Shown piece by piece: positions 45,838 through 56,205 of a stretch of DNA of 64,000 bases (positions are counted from its first letter, which is position 1; every line of letters begins with the position of its first letter). The position numbers and the translations under genes were made by a program. This DNA comes from Symbiodinium sp. CCMP2592 (Eukaryota > Sar > Dinophyceae > Suessiales > Symbiodiniaceae). The stretch spans positions 1,200,001-1,264,000 of the forward strand of contig CAJNDT010002890.1 of the NCBI GenBank assembly GCA_905221615.1, in the 5' to 3' direction. Under the pieces are notes generated by a model. It was given only the letters and a program-made list of their open reading frames with translations. It was not told where the DNA came from and ran no database searches.

Positions 45838-45971
45838 CCTGGAGGGTCGGGGGACTTGGTAAGCAGTTATTCTATAGAATAAAAAAAGTACCCCAACCCA
45901 AATTAGGGTCCCCTTTAGTGTACTTATAAGTCTACTTACTACCTACTTACTAAGTCCCCCGACCCTCCAAG
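45838..45971. mobile_element. Family A foldback next to a family X fragment
   Basis: CCTGGAGGGTCGGGGGACTT against CCCCCGACCCTCCAAG. Flanks TG/TA do not match. The 39 bp to the left (45799-45837) are a piece of family X. Confidence 0.85.
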
Positions 45972-46089
45972 TAGGGTAAGCACCGGGTGACATGGACCCT
46001 CTGGGTTTGCCCGTCCGAGCGCAAGGCGGTGGTCCCTGAGACACTCGGCCCCCGATTGCAACTTGTCGACACGGCAGACGGTTCAGGGC

Positions 46090-46185
46090 TGGATGGATGG
46101 ATAGATGGGTAGGTATGCAGGTATGTAGGTAGGTAGACCAAAGTTCTCTCTACACATATACTATCATATATATATATATATACAC
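46090..46185 (+). repeat. GGAT/GGTA and TA microsatellites
   Basis: (GGAT)n, then (GTAG/GTAT)n to 46136 and (TA)n at 46164-46180. Confidence 0.85.
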
Positions 46186-46527
46186 ACACACCCTACACTT
46201 ATATACATGGACAGAAACTATTCACACCCCGAAATCCCAGTGAAATCCGCAAACCCCACGTCCTGCAGTTCTACTTACACCTCTAAACCGACAAGTAACC
46301 CAAGTCCTGTAAACCTACGCCCCAAGACCCTAAACCCCTACAGACCTCAAGCATCCATGGGCACACATCGTATATTCTCTGGCCTGAAAGTTTCCCCCGC
46401 GGCTCAAAGTATTTACTATGGGTAGTATGCAGGACCCTTGCCCGAAGGGTTCGATACGAAGCTATATAATTACTAGTTTCCATAGCGGTTCTTTCATGGA
46501 TTCGTAAAGGACAAAGCCCTACAAACA

Positions 46528-46648
46528 CGGGGGCTTAGTCGGGTTATAGTATAGACTTACAAATATCGCAACCCCAATTAGGATCACCTTTAGGATACTT
46601 ATGACCTACTTACTAAACCCCTAAACCCTAAACCCTAGACCCTCCAAG
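46528..46648. mobile_element. Family A foldback whose right end contains CCCTAAA units
   Basis: Interior CAACCCCAATTAGGATCACC and TACTTACTAA are family A. The usual GTCCCCCGACCCTCCAAG end reads CCCTAAACCCTAAACCCTAG and then ACCCTCCAAG. The final CCAAG directly precedes an exon-like island. Confidence 0.65.
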
Positions 46649-46741
46649 TCCAAACGCCCACTGAGGCGGCGTTGCGCCGAGGCGCTCCACCAGGCTTTGG
46701 CGCAGCGCGGGGGCAGCGAAAAATGGACCCTTGGAGAGGAG
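46649..46741 (+). CDS. Exon-like GC-rich island
   Basis: 31 codons in phase 0, starting right after the CCAAG end of a family A element and ending GAGGAG|GTGCCG. Reads SKRPLRRRCAEALHQALAQR then GGSEKWTLGEE, with 23 of 31 third positions G/C. Another frame (TPTEAALRRGAPPGFGAARG) and the opposite strand are also open, so the frame is not certain. No domain. Confidence 0.3.
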
Positions 46742-47181
46742 GTGCCGATGTTGTTGGTCTACCTTTGTGGGTTTTTTGCTTCTGGTCGTAGGGGTTCAGT
46801 CGTTTTTGGGTCCTGCGCGGTCGACCGCTGGGCGTCAGATAGGCCATAGAAGCTTGTAGAAGGTTTAGAGTTTTGGGTTTAGGCAGGGTATACAGGGTTT
46901 TGGGTTTAGGATGGTTTAGGGTGTGAGGTTTAGTAGAAGGTTTGGGTTTTAGGACATGATGAACATTTCCGGGATCCCCAAACTCTACACCCTACCAGCA
47001 CCCCTTAGCTACCCCTAAGTCCCATAGTCCAAAGCCTAACAGCCCCAACTCCCAAGTTGCCCACAAACTCCCTAAACCGTAAGCCCTAATTAGACCTCTA
47101 AAAAACCCTAAGCGGTCAGACTGAGCAAGCTGTCTTTGGAGAAAGAGGGCTACTGCATTTTGAAACAAATAAACATCACTC

Positions 47182-47301
47182 CCCAGACTCCCGGGAGGAT
47201 GTAGAAGGTAGATCCCTAATTTGGGGCCCTATACGACTACAGGTACTTTATAGGAACCCCCATGAAGGGATCTACTTTTTGCATCTTTCCGAGATTCTGG
47301 G
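47182..47301. mobile_element. Family O foldback, target duplication TC
   Basis: CCCAGACTCCCGGGAGGATG at the left and GATTCTGGG at the right, with GGTAGATCCC/GGGATCTACT inside. TC at 47180-47181 and 47302-47303. The CCCAG ends recall family B. Confidence 0.75.
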
Positions 47302-47424
47302 TCCAGGAGCCGCCTCTGGCAGCACCCGCAAAAGGTGCAGAGGCTTCTACGCCACCCGCAGCCGCAGCAGCGGCAGCGCTGAGGTGCGCCTTTTGCAGGG
47401 CCCGTCAGTGTCTTTTGAAAAGTA

Positions 47425-47500
47425 AGCCCTAAACCCTAAAGCCTCCATCTAACCCTTGCAGCCTAAACCCTAAACCCTAAACCCTAAACCCTAACCGGTA
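47425..47500 (-). repeat. CCCTAAA telomere-like array
   Basis: Five or more perfect heptamers at 47462-47494. Confidence 0.88.
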
Positions 47501-48000
47501 AATCCTCAACCCGAAACCCTCCTGAGCTGCAGGGGTGCTGTGGGACGCCTTTGCGTTGCATTGGTCCGCGTGGAGGCAGCTCTGAGGGCAGAGGCGGGCT
47601 TTCACCTCAAAAGAGGGCTCAGGTTTGGGGTTCGGGTTTAGGGTTTAGGGGTCTCGGGTTTAGGGTTTTGGGATTCTGGCGTTTAGGGTTTCGGGTGTAG
47701 GGGTTGGGGGTTTATAGGGGTTCGTAGCGTTTTATACGGTCCTTTAAGGGCTTCATGACGGCTTTCGAGTTTTTTTGAGAAGCATTTGACATGAATGGTG
47801 TTTTGTAAGGGTCTTATTACAACGGCTTGTATTATTTTGGGAGTACTGACAGGTGTTTGGGGGTTTAAGGCTTTTTGATTAGGCCAAACCTCGCAGTGAA
47901 CATATCCGACGCCGTCAATGTCAATCCACATCAGTGGTTTCGGGATTGAGCTCGCCAAGAGGGCTCGAGGCTCCAAATGCTCAAGCAGTAAGTGCTTCCT

Positions 48001-48090
48001 GTTGATGATATAAATCCTGCACTACCTTAATGACCCAAAACTATGGGAATTATGGTGCATTCCTTATTATGGGTAATGCAGGATTTATAT
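48001..48090. mobile_element. Family E foldback, right end clipped
   Basis: GTTGATGATATAAATCCTGC against GCAGGATTTATATC; the last bases of the right end are missing. Confidence 0.78.
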
Positions 48091-48202
48091 CCCTATAAAC
48101 CCCTGACCCTAAACCCTAAGCCCTAAACCCTCAACTGATGATCAACCGTTCTTATAGGTGGGCCCACCGGAGCACAATGATTTTTGTTCTAGTCGGTATA
48201 CT

Positions 48203-48311
48203 CCCAGAGCCTCCAAAACCCCTTACTTAAGGATTATACCTGAAATCATATAAGGGATCCTATTATAGCTTAAGGTATATTCCTTAACTAAGGGGTATTG
48301 AAGTCTCTGGG
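48203..48311. mobile_element. Family B foldback, target duplication CT
   Basis: CCCAGAGCCTCCAAAACCCC against GGGGTATTGAAGTCTCTGGG. CT on both flanks. Confidence 0.9.
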
Positions 48312-48345
48312 CTTTGGCCCGACCTGCCAGGGCCCCATCAAGCCT

Positions 48346-48484
48346 TACAGTAGAAGCCCAAAAGGTTGGAAGCACAATCGCCTCAATCCTTAGGGTTTAG
48401 GGTTTAGGGTTTAGGGCTAATGTATAGGGAATCCCAGCACTATTTGGCCGTAATCCGGTTTCCAACTTTATGGGGTTTGCTGTA
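48346..48484. mobile_element. Family J foldback with internal TTTAGGG array
   Basis: TACAGTAGAAGCCCAAAAGG at the left, TTTATGGGGTTTGCTGTA at the right. Four TTTAGGG units at 48392-48417 occupy the left arm. The right arm matches, inverted, 10305-10370. Confidence 0.75.
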
Positions 48485-48488
48485 TATA

Positions 48489-48594
48489 GGGGTAGTTATC
48501 AAAATTAGGGTCCCTTTTTGGGGGTCCTTATTAACATACGGCACCTAATATTTAGGATACCCAAAAGGGACCATGGTTTTCACAACTACTATAC
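48489..48594. mobile_element. Family C foldback, diverged
   Basis: GGTAGTTATCAAAATTAGGG pairs with CCATGGTTTTCACAACTAC. It begins four bases after the family J element ends. Confidence 0.68.
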
Positions 48595-48935
48595 CACCAA
48601 AATTTGCCAACCTCCCCGGATCACTTCTCTGTGGCCTGAGCTCTCATGGACCCTCAGCCATGAACCCAAAACACTATAGACTTAGACTATAGATTCCTAC
48701 AGATCCTGAGGCCCAATTCATGAAACCCGAAACTCTAAACCCATCTAAGCCCTAAGCGGCCTAAACCCTGAAACGCCCAAGCCCAAGATCCCTAAGCCCT
48801 AAAACCTAAACCCCAAAGAAAACATCTAAACCCTAAATTGCCTAAGCCCTGAAACGCCGAAGTCCCAGACCCCTAAGCCCCAATAAGCTCTGCGCCTTGC
48901 GGGGAAGGAAAGCCTCTCCTTCCCATCTGCTAATA

Positions 48936-49028
48936 TAGGGGCCTTAATAATTAGAATAGGGTTTGGGGTATATCATACTAGAACCACTTCCACCCCAAAA
49001 AATAGTAGTGGCAATTGATTAGGCCCTC
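48936..49028. mobile_element. Family D-related foldback
   Basis: TAGGGGCCTTAATAATTAGA at the left, GGCAATTGATTAGGCCCT at the right. Confidence 0.62.
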
Positions 49029-49340
49029 TCTCAACCCCCCATCATACCCCTTACAGTAACCCTTATAGACCCCTTCAATAGGAACTCTTAGAGGAACCCT
49101 AGTATTGGTAATGATTTGGGAAGGAAAGCCTCTCCTTCTCCTCCTGGCTTTCGAGCCGCCGACGACCGCCAGCCTTTTGGCTTCGTTTTCGTTCGGTTGG
49201 CTCTTTAAGGGATCTATAGGGATCTTTATAAGGCTCCCTTTAAGGGGCGCTTTAAGGGATCTATGGGGTTTAGCTTTAGGGTTTAGGGTATCTTGGCGTT
49301 CTTCTGGTCGGCTCTGAGGGCTTTAACTTTTGGGGTTTCT

Positions 49341-49468
49341 ATATGGGAGTTTCCAAAAATTAGGGGTACCCTATTTGGGGTCCTTATAATAAGGATCCTA
49401 CTATTATTTAGGGTACTGCATCAAGGTCCCCTATTTTCGGAAACTCCCATTTTCGGAAACTCCCATAT
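49341..49468. mobile_element. Family H foldback with doubled right end
   Basis: ATATGGGAGTTTCCAAAAAT pairs with the right end ATTTTCGGAAACTCCCA, which is present twice in tandem (49432-49450 and 49450-49467). Confidence 0.82.
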
Positions 49469-49559
49469 GGACTTTAACAAGAAGGCTACAACTTTAACTT
49501 TCGGGAGGGGTTCGGAAATCAGCCAATGCAAACAGATGTATACGGGTACTATCCTAAAT

Positions 49560-50345
49560 TAATGGGTTTTAGGGTTTAGAGCTTAGGGTTTACTATCCTA
49601 ATCAGTTGTTTCAAGGTTTGAGAGGGTTTTTGTTATGGAGCGGAATGTCCCCATGGCTTGAACCAGATCATCCTACACGTGCGTCATTCCTTTCTCGGTA
49701 GAGGATCTTTGGCAGCCTGCCTATTGGCACGGGAATTTACGATATCAGCGATGCCCGAAAATAATGCTAAATGAGAGTGCAAGCCGTACATCTTTCGCCG
49801 AAGCAGCAGCAAGTAAAGCGCGCACACAAGGCATATTTATTTGTTGTATATAATGAGGATCTGTAAACAAAGTCTGTAACAAGCAACAAGGAAAGTCCTA
49901 ATTATTCCTAAAATGCCTAAACCTTCTGCAAGTCTGTAACTAGCAACTAGAAACCTCCTAACTATCCCTAAACCCCTAAACCCTAAACTAGTAAAACCCC
50001 TAAAGCCTAAAGCCCTGAACCCCTAAACCCTAAACCAGAGAATCCTGTCGGCCTTAGCAGAATTCCTGTTGTCCAGCAAAGACTCCCAGGGAGCCGCGGA
50101 TATGTCGCCCTGGGGCAGCGAAGTCTGATAGAGCCAAGTGAGCCACAGGAAGAAACTAGACCCCCCCCCCCCAACTAGACTCTAATATTCCCGAACCAAA
50201 ATATCCTAAAACCCCAAGCTCGAAACCCTAAACCCCGAACCTCCTCCTAGACCCCCAAGCTACTCTCTAATACTAATATACCCCAAATACCCACTATTGA
50301 GGGCCATAATATTAAGGACTCTGTTAAAGCACCCTTTGGGGGGGA
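49560..50345. other. No recognised gene; telomere-like patches
   Basis: Unique sequence at 49600-49900, then C-rich telomere-like runs at 49970-50035 and 50215-50250. Poly-C at 50160-50173. Confidence 0.4.
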
Positions 50346-50348
50346 CAT

Positions 50349-50600
50349 ACCCAGACCTTTAAGGAATATACCTTAGTTAAGGAGTATACCTTAAATCATA
50401 TCAGGGATCTTACCATAATTGAAGGTGCTTGGAGCAGGAAGAACATGCCAGAGGGATCGGCAAAAGTAGACTGATAAATACCTGAAGGGGTTCCTACGTG
50501 GGGTTATGATACTTAGATCTCACCCAGACCTTCCACGATCCCTTGCTAAGGAGAATCCGTTAAGTCATTGTAGGGATCCTGCTACTATTTAAGGCATATA
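50349..50600. mobile_element. Two truncated family B left halves
   Basis: CCCAGACCTTTAAGGAATAT (50349) and CCCAGACCTTCCACGATCCC (50522) each continue through the B core and then stop without a right end. Confidence 0.6.
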
Positions 50601-52992
50601 AAATTGTTCATTTAGAGTGCTTTACTTGGTAGGTAGTCTTGGGTTGAAATATCCAGATCGGAACTCAGCAACAAGAAGTTGACACTGTGCCTCTGTGGCC
50701 ATTCCGGCTTTGGGGTGTTCGATCTTCATGTTCCTTTCTTCGTCGGTTCCCGGCAGGAGCCGTCAGAAGCCTTGGGGCAACCTCAAGCACCGATCGGTTA
50801 GGACCGCGAACTGCATAATTAGTCAAGAACATGACATGTTTCTTGCAGCTGAAGCTCTTTCGCACGTGAGGGCTTCAGAAGTCTGCATGCAAACCACTAG
50901 GCCTAATGTGCGAAAGCCCCAACACCGTAATACTCCAAAGGCGCAAATCCCAGACATGCTGTTGTAAGTCCTTTAGCCGTTTGACAAGGTTACAGAGTGT
51001 CCAGGCTGCTCACATGGCTTCGCAGAGTTTCTTCCGCGACCTTGCCGCGATCGGGGACAAAAACACATGTCGCTAGTATCACCCTCAACCCCCCAAATCC
51101 AAAATCGTTACATCCGAAACCTCTAAGCTCTGAGCCCTCAAGCGTGAAACCCTCAGGGAGCTTGAGCATGCACACGAGTGTAAGAAAGATTCAGGGGTGG
51201 AGTTGAACATTTGTGGTTACCCAAGATATTCGATCGCATCTTCGACAGAAGATGACTCAGAAGCCTGCAGTACGGTGGTCTGACTGACTAGTACCGCTCC
51301 TAATTATTCAGGCGACTATTTTCAATATCCTGTAGGCGCCTTTTGAATCCCTGCAGCAACCATACTCTGGTGGTTGAGGTCCCTCCTTTTATTCTGGTAC
51401 CTGTGAGGGGGAGAGGGTAGGCATCCCTGCACCAAAACCATGGGGACACAGGGAAAGAGGAGGGATGCCAGGGAAGGAGGACAGCGGGCGGGTTGGTGTA
51501 AGGTTCGTGGTTTAGGGCTTGAGGGTTTGGTGTCCATCGTTTAAGTCTAAAGCCCCCACCCCTAAACTCTGATCCTTAAAACCCTTATAGCCCTAAATGC
51601 GTACTAAACTCTAAAATTTGGGCTCTAGGATTTTGGGGTCTTGCATGGGAAGGAATGCTCGGCGGGACCTCGCATGCTGTGAGCACAAGGATGTCGGAAT
51701 CTTGCAGTATTGGAATGGGCTTTAGGGTCTAGGGGTTTAGTAATTAAGGGTCGGTCTTTTCAACTTGGAGCTGTTGTGCCGGGAGAACGGGCTGCACGAT
51801 TCTGGGACACAGTCCCTATGTACATCTAACACAAACACACCGAAAGAAAAACAACATTTCCCATGTTTCAGCCGCACTCCCCATGTTATCACTGCAGCAC
51901 GAAGATGGTTCCTGGGTGGGTGGAAACGGTTTCTCTGGGATTTTGCAACATGCAAGCGCGAACGCCGTTCCTTCTTGTAGGTATATTTCACCCTACAACC
52001 CCTCAGCCTCAGGATTAACGCCTAACCCGAAAGGTCCAGCAGACAAACTCGTAGGGTGCTGGTGGTGTTTAAGCTGGAGCCCTTAACTCCTTAACTCTTA
52101 ATCCCTTCCCCCTAATAGTAAACAACCCCCTAATATTAAAAATACTTTTTCCCGAACCCCCCAAAAAATACCCCCGCCCTTTAAAACCCATTTTGGATTA
52201 GGGGGTGCAGGTCTAGGGTTTTAAGGTTTAGGGTTTAGGGGTCCCTAAACCCTAAACCCTCAAGGTTTAAGTGGGGTTTAGGGTTTAGGGTGCTCCTTTG
52301 AAGGGTCGGCTCTCTGTTTTCGGCTGCTGCGTTCTGTCTGCTGCAGCTGTCTTTTGCGAGCATGGCTTGCCTAGCCTGCCTCGCTGTTCATACTGCCAAA
52401 CAGCAGCATAGATCGGCTGCCTGCCTGTCTGGTTCTGCAAGCCTTTCATGCTTCTATTTCTTTATATTTTTAAATGAATATTCTACGCATCTTCTCCTAT
52501 ATTTCAATTATCGTTCCTTTTTTCAATTTTTAGATGCTTCAAGCCCGTGGGGTGTTCAAAATTTGTATAACATCTGCAAGTCCTCTCTATTATTTTTCTA
52601 TATCTCCAAAGACTCGCATTTCCCTTAATTTAAGAATATGGCAGTGAGTCAAAAACTTCTGGTATGTAACAGGGCCGGGGCGCCCCTCGCGCGACAGAGT
52701 ATGTAACAAAAGCGGGTTTCTGTGACAAGGCTGGCGCGACAAGGTCCAGCATGTATGTATGTGTACATGTGTATAGATTTATATTGTGTATATATTTAAG
52801 TATGTAGGTTCTGTGTCGTAGTGGCAGCAGTAGTAGAAGTAGTAGCAGGCAGTTGAGTAGAGCACCACCACCAGTTGCATTTGGGCAAAGGGGCATGGGC
52901 AAGTGGGAATGGGTGGGTTTGGGAGGGTTTGGGAGGGTTTCGGCGGGTTTGCTCGGTTTTGAGTGGGTTTGGTTATGCTCTTGGCAGATTTG

Positions 52993-53218
52993 GGTCATTT
53001 CAAAGTTTCGATTCTGCATGGGGGGAAAGGCGCAAATGACGGCGCCTAGACTCTCTTGAAAACACCAGATTGGGTGGCCGCCTTGCCCAGATCTATTCTT
53101 CCGCAGCCTAACGGGCAAGCGGAGGCCTTGCAGGAGGACAGGGAGAAAATCCCTGGTTCAATCCCCGGGGGTGTCATTTGGGCCCTTTCCCCACCCAGAA
53201 TCGAGATTTTGGGTGACC
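52993..53218. mobile_element. Foldback unit with tRNA-like (SINE-like) internal promoter
   Basis: Bases 52993-53040 and the complement of 53173-53218 match over about 46 bp (shared CGATTCTG, GGGGAAAGG, CAAATGAC). Between them, CAGCCTAACGGG (about 53098) resembles a Pol III A box and GGTTCAATCCC (53155-53165) a B box. A 6-bp stem CAGGGA/TCCCTG lies just before the B box. No acceptor stem or anticodon loop can be drawn, so this is not an intact tRNA. Confidence 0.5.
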
Positions 53219-53249
53219 AAAAGCTCTGGGCACCCTGCGTCCAGAGTAG

Positions 53250-54465
53250 TGCCAATTGCTGCACTACTGCCAAGTACTGCACTTCTGGTCATTGCTGCAC
53301 TACTTCCACTTAGTGCACTACTGCCAATTACCACACTACTGCCAATTGCTGCACTACTGCCAATTACCGCACTACTAGTCAATACTGCACTACTGCCAAT
53401 TACTGCACTACTGGTCATTACTGCACTACTGCCAATTACTGCACTACTGGTCATCACTGCACTACTGCCAATTGCTGCACTACTGCCACTTGCTGCACTA
53501 CTGCCACTTGCTGCACTACTGCCAATTACTGCATTACTGGTCATTACTGCACTACTGCCAAGTACTGCACTACTGGTCATCACTGCACTACTGCCAATTG
53601 CTGCACTACGGCCAATGACTGCAATACTGGTCATTACTGCATTACTGCCAATTAGTGCACTACTGCCAATTACTGCACTACTGGTCATTGCTGCACTACT
53701 GCCAATTGCCGCACTACGGCCAATGACTGCAATAATGGTCATTACTGCACTCCTGCCAATTAGTGCACTACTGGTCATTGCTGCACTACTGCCAATTACT
53801 GCACTACTGCCAATTGCTGTACTACCAACTACTGCACTACTGCTAATTGCTGTGGAGGTGTTGTAGAAGTGTTGTGGAAGTGTTGTGGAGGTGTTGTGGA
53901 GGTGTTGTGGAGGTGTTGTGGAAGTGTTGTGGAGGTGTTGTGGAGGTGTTGTGGAAGTGTTGTGGAAGTGTTGTGGAGGTGTTTTGGAGGTGTTGTGGGA
54001 GTGTTGTGGGAGTGTTGTGGACGTGTTGTGGAAGTGTTGTGGAGTGTTGTGGAAGTGTTGCACTACTGGTCACTATTGCACTACGGCCAATTGCTGCACT
54101 CTGCCAATTGCTGCATTACTGCCAATTACTGCACTACTGGTCATCACTGCACTACTGCCAAGTACTGCACTAGTGCAGGTAGTGCAGTAATGACCAGTAG
54201 TGCAGTAATTGGCAGTAGTGCAGTATTGACTAAGTAGTGCGGTAATTGGCAGTAATGCACTCATTGGCAGTAGTGCAGCAATGACTAGTACTGCACTACT
54301 GGTCATCACTGCACTACTACCAATTGCTGCACTACTGCCAATTGCTGCACGACTGCCAATTACTGCACTACTGCCAATTGCTGCACTACTGCCAATTACT
54401 GCACTACTGCCAATTGCTGCACTACGGCCAATGACTGCAATACTGGTCATTACTGCATTACTCCC
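53250..54465 (+). repeat. 18-bp minisatellite with strand switches and an 11-bp inner block
   Basis: 53250-53850 repeats ACTGCCAATTACTGCACT, alternating with ACTGGTCATTACTGCACT. 53850-54060 is a different array of GTTGTGGAGGT (11 bp, GTTGTGGAAGT variants). 54061-54177 returns to the 18-bp unit, about 54178-54285 carries it in reverse complement, and 54286-54462 is forward again. Because 18 is a multiple of 3, long open frames (up to 301 codons) run through on both strands; they are artefacts. Confidence 0.92.
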
Positions 54466-54521
54466 CCATAATCATGATTTTAAGATTTATTCCTTAATTC
54501 AAAAGTTTTGGAGTCTCTGGG
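54466..54521. mobile_element. Family B right-half fragment
   Basis: TTAATTCAAAAGTTTTGGAGTCTCTGGG-type right end without a left half, just after the minisatellite. Confidence 0.6.
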
Positions 54522-54571
54522 TTCATGGGTGGGGTAAAACTAGGTATAACCAGGATGTGAGATAACAACCA

Positions 54572-54655
54572 CCCCCTAATATTAAAAACATTTCCGAGTT
54601 TTTATTTAGGGGGGTGCGGGGGGGGGGGGTGCCCCCCCCGTTTAATATTAGGGGG
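54572..54655. repeat. CCCCCTAATATTAAA hairpin with poly-G/poly-C centre
   Basis: CCCCCTAATATTAAA and TTTAATATTAGGGGG are perfect 15-bp partners. The centre contains a G12 run followed by C8. Confidence 0.8.
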
Positions 54656-54726
54656 AAGGGATTAACGGAAACCCCCAAGCTTCACCCCCCCCTCCCCCCA
54701 AACCCTAAACCTTCAACCCCCAAAAG

Positions 54727-54861
54727 TTTCAATCAATCCCCACGCCCAAGCCCAAAAGCCGCAACCGCAAAGCGCGAAATCCCTCGAAGGCACTTCGACA
54801 GCGCATCCGAGTACTGGAGAAGGATCGATATGCTTACTATAAGGGTTACCATAGGGGGTGA
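54727..54861 (+). CDS. Exon-like island, possible C-terminal exon
   Basis: 45 codons including a TGA, in phase 0 after CCCCCAAAAG. Reads PKPKSRNRKARNPSKALRQR then IRVLEKDRYAYYKGYHRG, a basic stretch leading into a likely helix. Alternatively it splices at AGGGG|GTGAAG just before the stop. Preceded by CCCTAAACC units and followed by GGGTTTAGG. No domain recognised. Confidence 0.3.
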   Translation, partial: FQSIPTPKPKSRNRKARNPSKALRQRIRVLEKDRYAYYKGYHRG

Positions 54862-56040
54862 AGGGTCTTGGGTTTAGGATAAGGGTTCAGAATCGAGGCC
54901 TCAGTAACCAGAATGAGGGTTTGGGGGGTTTGTTGACACTGTAGTGTTCCGAAAGAACCCTCTTGCAGTCGGGTTTAGTTGGGTTTAGGGCTTGGGGCTT
55001 GCAATTCTCCACTTATCAGCTCTCTTGGGGTTTTGCCCTACAACAATACGGCTTCATGACGTAGTATTTTGTAGGCCACGGTGACCGCTGTGGAAGGGCG
55101 GTTGTTCAAGCAAATTTCCGGAAGGCGTTACCCCCCAGACCCTCCCATTAGGATAAAAGCTGGCAGCGCTCTGTTAAAACAACATGGAACCCTGAAAAAC
55201 CCTAAACTGAAGCCACCCAAACGACAGTCGAAGCCCTTGAACCCCCAAACCCTAAACTCGAAACCCTCAACCTTAAACCTCAAACCAGAAAGGAGAATGA
55301 CGAGTTAAGAGCTGACCGAGCAACGAGGGTTCCTCGGCTTTGAGATGTTTTTTTGTTGAGAGGGGGTGTGGTCCGGTAAAGATTTAGGATGATGTAAGGT
55401 TTAGGGTTCAGTGTAAGGGATTTTGGAGCCTTAGGGTTTTGGATCTTCGAATTCTGATTATGGTTTAGGGTTTTGTGAACGGTTCCTTTACGGGTCCTTT
55501 CCCCGTCTCTGGGATGTTTTTTTTTGAGAGGCCGTGTGGTTTAGTAAGGATTTGGGGGCTTTGGATATTATGAACGGTTCCTTGAAGGCTTCTCTCAAGG
55601 GATTTACTAAGGTTTCTGTGAGGGTTTGGGTTTAGGGAGTTAAATCAAGGTTCTTTTCTTTTCAGGGATCTATACTACACGGTATTTATACTACTAGGAC
55701 TGCAAGGGTTCTCCAGGGGTTGGGTTTGGGTACCAGGGACATGCGAAGAGTAGGGGTTCGTGTTGGGGGGCTGGTGCTGACATCCGTGTGGGCACTTGTT
55801 GGTACTCCCCCTGTCATTTCGTGTCCTTAAGAAGTACTCATGTTTTGCTGTAGGTATTGGTTGTCTTGCGCTTGTAGGCTTGTTGCGATGCGATCACCTG
55901 CATCCCTTATCACACGAAGCTCTATCTGCCCTGAACTTCTCTCTTGTCATCGTTCGGTGTTTGGTCAGGAGAGTGCTAATCATTACCCTAGACCCTAAAC
56001 CCTTTCACTCGAACGACCCGCCATTTGTGTAGTCGAGTAG
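54862..56040. other. No recognised gene; G-rich degenerate repeats
   Basis: Telomere-like G-strand motifs at 54890-54990 and 55390-55470, C-strand at 55195-55290. Two related segments (TTGAGAGGGGGTGTGG at 55357 and TTGAGAGGCCGTGTGG at 55523) suggest a local duplication. Confidence 0.4.
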
Positions 56041-56121
56041 GTAACCTTATATAAACCTTTTTTGGGTAGTATAATCCCTATATCATCCCTATATACCCAA
56101 AAAGGTTAACCTTTAGTTCCC
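56041..56121. mobile_element. Family W short foldback
   Basis: AACCTTTTTTGGGTA pairs with TACCCAAAAAGGTT around a centre of CCCTATAT repeats. Confidence 0.65.
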
Positions 56122-56205
56122 CATGATACCAGACAAGTAGGCTTTTGGGCCGAAGCTTTGGAAGTTGGGTGTCCGGCTTGACTCTTACTTGGAAAGCCAT
56201 GCTCT

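Larger units (their letters stand above)
52098..54665. mobile_element. 2.57-kb TTAA-bounded inverted-repeat element, non-autonomous
   Basis: Both termini read TTAATCCCTTCCCCCTAATA outward to inward (left 52098-52117; right is the complement, 54646-54665), and the match continues 6 bp with one mismatch. If TTAA is the duplicated target, 22 bp of inverted repeat remain. TTAA targets are known for piggyBac-like and Kolobok-type transposons; that link is inference. Inside are a second CCCCCTAATATTAAAA near each end, a head-to-head TTTAGGG/CCCTAAA palindrome (52224-52260), a foldback unit with a tRNA-like promoter (52993-53218), and a minisatellite (53250-54465). No transposase frame is present. 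It could also be two independent short hairpin elements that happen to flank this region. Confidence 0.55.

Noticed and set aside
52630..53118. 162-codon minus-strand frame
   Set aside because: Composed of GGGTTTGG-type repeats, CAG-like runs and the foldback arm; no continuous protein-like region.
53098..53172. Functional tRNA gene
   Set aside because: A- and B-box-like motifs are present, but acceptor stem and anticodon arm cannot be formed; kept as a tRNA-like fragment only.
53158..54063. Long open frames of up to 301 codons on both strands
   Set aside because: They are translations of an 18-bp (and an 11-bp) tandem repeat, with period-6 and period-11 peptides; open on both strands for numerical reasons.
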